47,477 nucleotides of DNA, taken from positions 1-47,477 of the forward strand of contig JAJRWI010000003.1 in NCBI GenBank assembly GCA_024276825.1. Direction: 5' to 3'. Source of the DNA: an archaeon. GTDB taxonomy: Archaea; Asgardarchaeota; Thorarchaeia; Thorarchaeales; Thorarchaeaceae. A program made the translations under genes and the position numbers. Of this stretch, positions 41,881-47,477 are shown piece after piece. A model generated the notes under the pieces. That model saw only the letters and a program-made list of their open reading frames with translations, did not search any database and was not told where the DNA came from. The first letter of the stretch is position 1, and the number at the start of each line of letters is the position of its first letter.

Positions 41881-43083
41881 ATGGTTAATAATGTTGAGGT
41901 AGTTAAAGAGATAATAAAGAAGCTACATGAGGGTGCAGATCCAAAAGAGGTTCAGGCAGAGTACTCTGAGTTTCTTGAGGAAACAACCACCACAGACATC
42001 TCACGAGCAGAGGAGGAGCTGATTCGAGAAGGCATGCCTGTTGAAAAGGTCCGAAAGATGTGTGATGTCCATATTGCAGTGTTTCAGTCCCAATTGGAGA
42101 AGAACAATGACATCGCGCCGCAGGGACATCCCGTGAGCATTCTGATGAGCGAGCATAATGCTCTCCTCGAGATCTCAAAAGAGGTGTTTACCCTCACAAA
42201 AGCAATCATGGAATCTAGGCAGTCATCAGATGATATGTTAACACAATTGAGATATCTCGTACAGCAGATTAAGGACTCTGCAAATCACTATTTGAGAGAG
42301 GAGAATGTCCTTTTTCCACATCTTGAGAAACACGGGGTGACTCAGCCTCCTGCCATTATGTGGATGGAACACGATCAGATAAGAGAGGTGGAAAAGAAAC
42401 TATTTGACATCTTCAACGGGTCCGATGAGGATGTCCTTCAGCAGGTTGCGACAGTGGAGCATCTAGCCCTCTCGCTCAATGAACTCCTCGCAAGCCATTT
42501 TTACAAGGAGAACAACATCCTGTTTCCAACGGCATTGCGCGTAATGGATGAAGACGAATGGCCCGAGGTGATGCATGGGTTCATGGACATCGGATTCTGT
42601 CCATTCACCCCAAGGTTCCCGGATATATTCGAACAGATAAAAGCCACCCCAGAAACAACCGAGTCATCAGAAGGGTTGATTCAATTTGAAACTGGTGTAT
42701 TGTCTCCTGAGATGATCGAGGGTATCTTTAACACACTCCCAGTAGACATCACCTTTGTAGATGCAGATGACAAGGTAAAATTCTTCAGCGAATCTGGAGG
42801 GCGGATATTTGTGAGATCCAAAGCTGTCATTGGCCGTAGCGTTCAGCTCTGTCACCCACAGAAGAGCATTGATATTGTAAATAGAATTCTTGATGACTTC
42901 CGAAACAACCGTCGTGACTCAGCAGATTTTTGGATCAACATCAAGGGGCGAATGATTTACATACGATACTTTGCAGTCCGCAACAGGGAGGGTAAGTATC
43001 TTGGCACCCTCGAGATGACTCAAGACATCACAGAGATTCAGAAACTCAAAGGCGAAAAGCGTCTTCTAGATGACTCACGATAG
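41881..43083 (+). CDS. DUF438-hemerythrin-PAS protein
   Basis: A 400-residue protein in three parts: DUF438 (1-75, with EEELIREGMPVEKVRKMCDVH), a hemerythrin-type HHE bundle (about 80-235, with PVSILMSEHNALLEI, HYLREENVLFPHLEKH, MEHDQI and LASHFYKENNILFP), and a PAS domain (about 265-395). The His/Glu ligands for a di-iron site are in place. Such proteins sense or store O2 or NO; the PAS part suggests signalling. There is no kinase or HTH partner nearby. ATG 41881, with an AT-rich promoter at about 41840-41870. Confidence 0.92.
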   Translation: MVNNVEVVKEIIKKLHEGADPKEVQAEYSEFLEETTTTDISRAEEELIREGMPVEKVRKMCDVHIAVFQSQLEKNNDIAPQGHPVSILMSEHNALLEISKEVFTLTKAIMESRQSSDDMLTQLRYLVQQIKDSANHYLREENVLFPHLEKHGVTQPPAIMWMEHDQIREVEKKLFDIFNGSDEDVLQQVATVEHLALSLNELLASHFYKENNILFPTALRVMDEDEWPEVMHGFMDIGFCPFTPRFPDIFEQIKATPETTESSEGLIQFETGVLSPEMIEGIFNTLPVDITFVDADDKVKFFSESGGRIFVRSKAVIGRSVQLCHPQKSIDIVNRILDDFRNNRRDSADFWINIKGRMIYIRYFAVRNREGKYLGTLEMTQDITEIQKLKGEKRLLDDSR

Positions 43084-43312
43084 TCCTCCTTTCCAGCGCC
43101 TGCCAGACCAGTGGGCGCTGCCCCCTATTTTTCATTTATTAGATTATCACCGCTATGCCTTACTGATAGTGGTCCGATCCATCGGAATACCAGGCTTCAG
43201 ACCTTATGTTCCTAGGCTAGATTCATCTCAATAGGTAAGACTGCAGCTAGTGCATTGTTTTTTGTTAATTAGTCAACTATTTATTGGCACATCCAATAGA
43301 AGCACCAATTTA

Positions 43313-45376
43313 GTGGCATTGGAAAATATTGATATAGCTGTAATCGCGGGTGCGCACAAAGTACCGATACACCTAGGTGACAAAGCTTTGTCAGAAGACA
43401 AGATTACAGTTACATTAACCGAAGAGAGAAAGTTCCCACCTCCTGAGAGCTTCGTGAGGAAGGCGTACATCAAGTCCGCCGAGGAACGCGAGAAGCTCTG
43501 GAAGCAGTCTATTGAGGACCCTGATGGGTTCTGGCTCAAGGCTGCAAAGGAACTGTGCTACTGGAAAAAGGAACCGACTATTGGGTTCAACTGGATCAAT
43601 CCCGAACGCGCCGAGTTCCGCTGGTTCGAGGATGGCATTACCAACATGGCTTACAACTGTCTTGATAAGAACATTGAGAAGGGTAAGGGCGATCAGATCG
43701 CTCTCATCTGGCAGGGTGAGCCCCTCGAAGAACACAAGACATATACATACAAGGAACTCCGCGATGAGGTCAATAAGGCTGCTAACGTCCTGAAGAGCTT
43801 GGGCCTCAAGAAGGGTGACAGAGTCACTATCTACCTGCCCATGATCCCAGAACTCGCAATTATCATGCTTGCCTGCACGAGAATTGGTGTCATTCACAGT
43901 ATTGTATTCGGAGGCTTCAGCTCAGACTCGCTCAAGGACAGAATTCTCGATTGTGAGGGCAAGGTGCTCGTCACTGCTGATGGTTACTACAGAAGTGGAA
44001 AGACCATCGAGCAGAAGAAGGGTGCAGATGTCGCTCTCAAGGAAACCCCCAACGTTGAGAAGGTCCTCGTTGTTAAGCGTCTTGGAATTGATGTCCCATG
44101 GACAGAGGGACGTGATGTCTGGTATCATGAACTCATGGAGAATGCCAGCACCGAGTGCGAAACCGAGTGGCTCAATGCAGAGGACCCACTATTCATCCTC
44201 TATACATCAGGCTCAACAGGTAAGCCAAAGGGTGTGCTTCACACCGTTGGAGGATACATGGTGTACACCACTCATACATTCCTTCATATCTTCGACTGGC
44301 ATGAGGGCGACGTCTACTGGTGTACTGCTGACATCGGTTGGATTACTGGCCACTCGTATATCATCTATGGGCCACTGTCTGCTGGTGCCACTACTATGAT
44401 GTTCGAGGGCGTTCCAACATACCCTGATGTCGACCGCTTCTGGCTCGAAGTGGAGCGCTGGAAGGTCAATCAGTTTTACACAGCACCCACTGCAATTCGC
44501 GCACTCATGCGATATGGAGATGAGCCCGTTCTCAAACACGATCTGTCAACCCTCAACCTGTTGGGCACAGTCGGTGAGCCCATCAATCCAGAGGCATGGT
44601 TGTGGTACCACAAAGTCATCGGTAAGGAGAAATGTCCTATAGTAGACACCTACTGGCAAACTGAAACTGGTGGCGTAATCATCACTCCATTGCCTGGAGC
44701 AACCCCAACAAAGCCCGGGTCATGCACAAGGCCATACTTTGGGGTGGACCCTGTGATCGTTGACGAGTCTGGACAGCCCGTGGGTCCGAATGAGGGAGGT
44801 TACCTGTGCATCAAGAGGCCTTGGCCGGGTCTAATGAGGACTGTGTACGGTGACCACGACCGATTTGTGAACACCTACTGGGTGCAGTACAAAGATCCAG
44901 ACACTGGCAAACCCATGTACATGACTGGAGACGGTTCTAGGTTTGATGAGGACAATTATTTCTGGGTAATGGGACGAATTGATGATGTGCTGAAGGTATC
45001 AGGGCACAGACTGGGTACAGCAGAGATCGAGAGTGCACTAGTGGCACATCCTGCAGTTGCCGAGTGTGCAGTAGTCGGTTTCCCACATGACATCAAGGGT
45101 GAGGACATCTACGTATTCGTGACCCTGAAGGCAGGAGTGGAGAAGACCGAGGAACTCAAGCAGGAGCTGAAGAAGCATGTGAGATCAGAGATTGGTCCAA
45201 TCGCGACCCCAGCAAAGATCCAGTTCGCAGACGCCCTGCCAAAGACACGTTCAGGGAAGATTATGCGAAGGATTCTGAAGAAGATTGCTGCTGGTCAGAT
45301 TGACGATCTCGGTGACACAAGCACCCTAGCAGACCCCACAGTGGTCGAAACCCTCATCAAAGAGAGAATCGAGTAG
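43313..45376 (+). CDS. acs: Acetyl-CoA synthetase, AMP-forming
   Basis: A 687-residue ANL enzyme. ATP-binding loop YTSGSTGKPKG (about 300), YWCTADIGWITGHSYI, VDTYWQTETGG, MTGDGSRFDEDNYFWVMGRIDDVLKVSGHRLGTAEIES-type hinge, and the C-terminal KTRSGKIMRRIL with the acetylatable Lys. It makes acetyl-CoA from acetate, CoA and ATP. The start is uncertain: GTG 43313 or TTG 43319, both downstream of a TATA-like TATTTATTGG at about 43275. The upstream leader, 43084-43312, shows nothing else. Codon use is biased like a highly expressed gene. Confidence 0.93.
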   Translation: MALENIDIAVIAGAHKVPIHLGDKALSEDKITVTLTEERKFPPPESFVRKAYIKSAEEREKLWKQSIEDPDGFWLKAAKELCYWKKEPTIGFNWINPERAEFRWFEDGITNMAYNCLDKNIEKGKGDQIALIWQGEPLEEHKTYTYKELRDEVNKAANVLKSLGLKKGDRVTIYLPMIPELAIIMLACTRIGVIHSIVFGGFSSDSLKDRILDCEGKVLVTADGYYRSGKTIEQKKGADVALKETPNVEKVLVVKRLGIDVPWTEGRDVWYHELMENASTECETEWLNAEDPLFILYTSGSTGKPKGVLHTVGGYMVYTTHTFLHIFDWHEGDVYWCTADIGWITGHSYIIYGPLSAGATTMMFEGVPTYPDVDRFWLEVERWKVNQFYTAPTAIRALMRYGDEPVLKHDLSTLNLLGTVGEPINPEAWLWYHKVIGKEKCPIVDTYWQTETGGVIITPLPGATPTKPGSCTRPYFGVDPVIVDESGQPVGPNEGGYLCIKRPWPGLMRTVYGDHDRFVNTYWVQYKDPDTGKPMYMTGDGSRFDEDNYFWVMGRIDDVLKVSGHRLGTAEIESALVAHPAVAECAVVGFPHDIKGEDIYVFVTLKAGVEKTEELKQELKKHVRSEIGPIATPAKIQFADALPKTRSGKIMRRILKKIAAGQIDDLGDTSTLADPTVVETLIKERIE

Positions 45377-45390
45377 TACTAGAAGAATAA

Positions 45391-45436
45391 GAGAGAGCCC
45401 TCTGGGCCTCTCAACTCTATTTTATTGTGTTTTTTA
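45391..45436 (+). terminator. Terminator after acs
   Basis: A hairpin GAGAG-CCC/GGG-CTCTC (one bulged C) at 45393-45412, followed by T-rich sequence through TTTTTT at 45431-45436. It ends the acs transcript. Confidence 0.65.
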
Positions 45437-45620
45437 GGTTGCGCGTGGATGCATAGAACTTACACAAAGTTGGACACCAATCAGACAGCTGTTTAATAGA
45501 TAGCATCGAGAAATATAGGAGCTTAAGAAACATAATCAGATTCAAGACTGAATCTGAATCCAGTGTTGATACTGAGAGGACTGGATGCATTGTCCAATAT
45601 TGTCCAACTTAATATGAACA
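45428..45620. repeat. Dispersed intergenic element B with inverted ends
   Basis: Shares the left end and several blocks with 9801-9966. It contains exact inverted repeats, AAGTTGGACA (45467-45476) and TGTCCAACTT (45601-45610), about 125 nt apart, and an AGATTC/GAATCT hairpin near its middle. There is no open reading frame. It may be a MITE-like non-autonomous element or a structured RNA. The left end overlaps the acs terminator tail. Confidence 0.5.
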
Positions 45621-45641
45621 ATGTTGACTGATGTTAGAAGA

Positions 45642-46373
45642 TCATTGTTCGAACATTTTGGTCTTCAGTAAGGCCTTTCCGACCGTGACCCCAATGATCG
45701 TGGCAAGCATCACTTTTAGAGGGGTGATGAACCCTGCACCCATCCATATGAGTTGCAGTTGTTCAATTGTCAGCCCATAGAATAGTGAGAATGTCATGCA
45801 GGGTACAAAGATGAATACTCGGAGGAGGATATCGGATTCAAGACCAATGACAATAGCAAAGATTAGGGCAAACAGTGTCTTCCGCTCCTTGCTTATAGAC
45901 ATGTGATCATTGATTTTCGAGGTTGTTATTATTGTAAACAGGATGACAAAGCAATAGCCAAGCAGGATGTCCCATATGCCCCATAATGGGAGGGCCCATG
46001 CCACAGGACTAAGAGAATAACCAAGGAGAAGCAGGGAGTAGATGGTCAAGACTGGTTTCCATCGTTCTTGATAAACAAGTCCCGCCATTAGTGTCCCGAG
46101 CGGCGCCCCAAGCATGAAGACGAGCTCATAGGGGTCTCGAAAGTAGATAAGATGTCCGAGGAAACCACCAAAGCCCACTGAAACCGCCCCAAGCACGGGC
46201 CCAAGGACTATGCCAATTAGTGGGCTCAGCAGGAACAGCCACGAGTCCCACACACCACTATAGAAACCCGGAATGATAGGGGTGGAGTCCAGTACCACCA
46301 CGAGAGCTGTTGAAACTGCAATTGTTGACACTGTTTTACTCTTTGTGCTTAGATCAATTGGCGACATGTACAA
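45642..46373 (-). CDS. ECF-transporter S-component-like membrane protein
   Basis: A 243-residue protein with six or so membrane segments. The start region (STALVVVLDSTPIIPGF) and the Gly-rich block GIVLGPVLGAVSVGFGGFLGHLI recall substrate-capturing S components of ECF vitamin transporters. No ECF ATPases or T component are in the window. Substrate unknown. ATG 46373 or 46367. Confidence 0.6.
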   Translation of the reverse strand: MYMSPIDLSTKSKTVSTIAVSTALVVVLDSTPIIPGFYSGVWDSWLFLLSPLIGIVLGPVLGAVSVGFGGFLGHLIYFRDPYELVFMLGAPLGTLMAGLVYQERWKPVLTIYSLLLLGYSLSPVAWALPLWGIWDILLGYCFVILFTIITTSKINDHMSISKERKTLFALIFAIVIGLESDILLRVFIFVPCMTFSLFYGLTIEQLQLIWMGAGFITPLKVMLATIIGVTVGKALLKTKMFEQ

Positions 46374-46410
46374 AGTCTCCGGGACAATGATGCAATCTTG
46401 TTGGCAGTCC

Positions 46411-46734
46411 TTATCGAAACCTGCTCAGCATTCTTCTGAATCGAGACTTTCGCTTCTTTTTACGTTTTAATTCGTCTGGAATGGGAATACCATATCTCTT
46501 TGCAAGAACAAGCACAGTCATCTTAGCAGCAAGATTGAACTTGGAGTAGTTAATGAGAAACCTTTGAAGGGCGGACTCAATGTCATCCTCAAGCCAGTCG
46601 GTAGTATTGTCATCAAGGAGCGCCACGCCTGAGTTCAAGCAGATCTCCGCCATTTTCTCCCTCCCATAGATTCCAAGTCCACGTGCAACAAGGGTGGACA
46701 CCAGTTCATCAATGCTTTCACGACTTACTCCCAT
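46411..46734 (-). CDS. Unknown basic-tailed protein linked to the ODP gene
   Basis: A 107-residue protein from ATG 46734, which overlaps the stop of the ODP-type gene by 10 nt. It is helical, with a long basic end (KRKKKRKSRFRRMLSRFR), suggesting membrane or nucleic-acid contact. I do not recognise it. A longer start at 46755 would overlap the upstream gene more. Confidence 0.6.
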   Translation of the reverse strand: MGVSRESIDELVSTLVARGLGIYGREKMAEICLNSGVALLDDNTTDWLEDDIESALQRFLINYSKFNLAAKMTVLVLAKRYGIPIPDELKRKKKRKSRFRRMLSRFR

Positions 46735-47459
46735 ACGCCAACCTCCAAGTTCCATAGTGTGTCAATCGCCTCGGGAATCTTCTCCTTGGTAATTATTGAC
46801 CCATGTTGTGGACATATCAGTTCGATATCTAGACCCTTTATCTTTCTCAAAAAATTATGAACATGTCTTTGGTCAGACAGGTAGGGCTGGGAGAAGACCT
46901 TCATGGCCTCCAGATAATATTCGTTAGCATATAATGACCAGTCAATTGAAAATCCCGCAAAAATATCTGATGAGAATAGAATCTTTTCTTTTGTGTCATA
47001 AGTGACCATGGCTCCAGGAAAATGCAAATAGGGTGTTGTGAGAAACAACAGCTCTCGGCCTTCCTCTCCAATCTCAATGCTCTCTCCATCACTAACAGAA
47101 GTCACTTCAGTATGAACACCATAATAGGGAATGAACAGTGATGTGCGTTCGGTTGTCACAATCTCAAAGTTATTCACACCTAAGGCCTCTTCAATAAGGG
47201 GTATTGCACCACAGAGGTCGGGGTCTTGATGATGCACAATCACCATAGTGATCTTTTTCAAAGGGATAATGGATTCTATTTTCCTCTTGACCCAGCTCCA
47301 ATGTTCGTCTAGACGTGAGCCAGGGTCAAACAAGACCACCTCATCGCCTTCAATAAGCAAGTAGGGATTGTTTGAAAACCCAGCATGGAAATCGGGCCAT
47401 CCGACCCACCATACGCCAGGCTTGATCTCTACCGCCTTCTCGGGATCTATTTTTATCAA
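46725..47459 (-). CDS. ODP-family metallo-beta-lactamase-fold protein, no flavodoxin domain
   Basis: A 244-residue MBL fold like the di-iron half of flavodiiron proteins. The first motif is VHHQDPDLCG (HxxDPD type), then FPGAMVTYD, LFSSDIFAG and CPQHGS. Free-standing ODP proteins bind di-iron and oxygen or NO in some bacteria. There is no flavodoxin tail, so another electron partner is needed. The start is TTG 47459 with GGGAG 10-14 nt upstream. It is close to the window edge, so the operon may extend beyond it. Translationally coupled to the next gene. Confidence 0.85.
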   Translation of the reverse strand: MIKIDPEKAVEIKPGVWWVGWPDFHAGFSNNPYLLIEGDEVVLFDPGSRLDEHWSWVKRKIESIIPLKKITMVIVHHQDPDLCGAIPLIEEALGVNNFEIVTTERTSLFIPYYGVHTEVTSVSDGESIEIGEEGRELLFLTTPYLHFPGAMVTYDTKEKILFSSDIFAGFSIDWSLYANEYYLEAMKVFSQPYLSDQRHVHNFLRKIKGLDIELICPQHGSIITKEKIPEAIDTLWNLEVGVWE

Positions 47460-47477
47460 TGTCTTTTGCTCCCAGTC

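Overview
The window is chromosomal DNA of an archaeon. It carries archaeal-type 16S rRNA, archaeal/eukaryotic-type replication, transcription and RNA-processing genes (PCNA, PriS, GINS, PolD small subunit, Cdc6/Orc1, Rpo7, Rpo11, Spt4, TFS, Csl4, Lsm, KEOPS), ribosomal proteins S3Ae, S15, S24e and S27ae, TATA-box promoters and intron-bearing tRNAs. The information-gene order and the HdrABC/acyl-CoA dehydrogenase module suggest an Asgard lineage, perhaps Thorarchaeia, but that is inference and no single gene proves it. Weak Shine-Dalgarno signals and GTG/TTG starts are common.

Region by region. 1-569 is the 3' third of a 16S rRNA gene, interrupted by two 30-nt mini-introns that share a 13-nt core; no 23S gene follows. 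960-7500 is a decaying accessory zone: a surface protein, a broken JAMM/MPN protease gene, a VapBC pair whose toxin seems to lack catalytic acids, an ABM protein, an ArsR-controlled ABC exporter with a clear operator, and a nucleotidyltransferase pseudogene. 7637-20055 holds small membrane proteins, S27ae-S24e, Spt4-Rpo7, a winged-helix protein with a probable CTG start, DUF460, Lsm, Kae1-Bud32, S15, a RecJ-like protein without the DHH motif, Pcc1, FAU-1 and S3Ae. Two class II tRNA genes (Leu-UAG and Ser-CGA, 20129-20840) each contain two short introns at D-loop, anticodon-loop or T-loop positions. 20845-32618 holds a phosphohexomutase, an AbrB-PhoU regulator, DP1, Cdc6 with ORB-like boxes flanking its TATA box, and a long co-directional cluster METTL5-Csl4-Rpo11-RNase III-like-TFS-OB-PCNA-PriS-GINS.

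32757-41138 is an energy-metabolism operon: HdrC, HdrB, a short HdrA-like flavoprotein, a full HdrA fused to ferredoxin and MvhD domains, an unusual 757-residue protein combining two winged helices with a C-terminal 2x[4Fe-4S] module, and then an acyl-CoA dehydrogenase. The five hdr-region genes overlap or abut, so one complex is likely. It may couple acyl-CoA (or another low-potential) oxidation to a heterodisulfide/ferredoxin pool. 41402-47459 adds a cupin, a hemerythrin-PAS sensor, AMP-forming acetyl-CoA synthetase, an ECF-like membrane protein and an ODP-type metallo-beta-lactamase-fold protein.

The most unusual content is the intron set (six archaeal-style introns in three RNA genes, two of them paralogous and in conserved functional parts of 16S) and the HTH-ferredoxin subunit in the Hdr operon. 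Both are read directly from sequence; splicing and complex formation are predicted.
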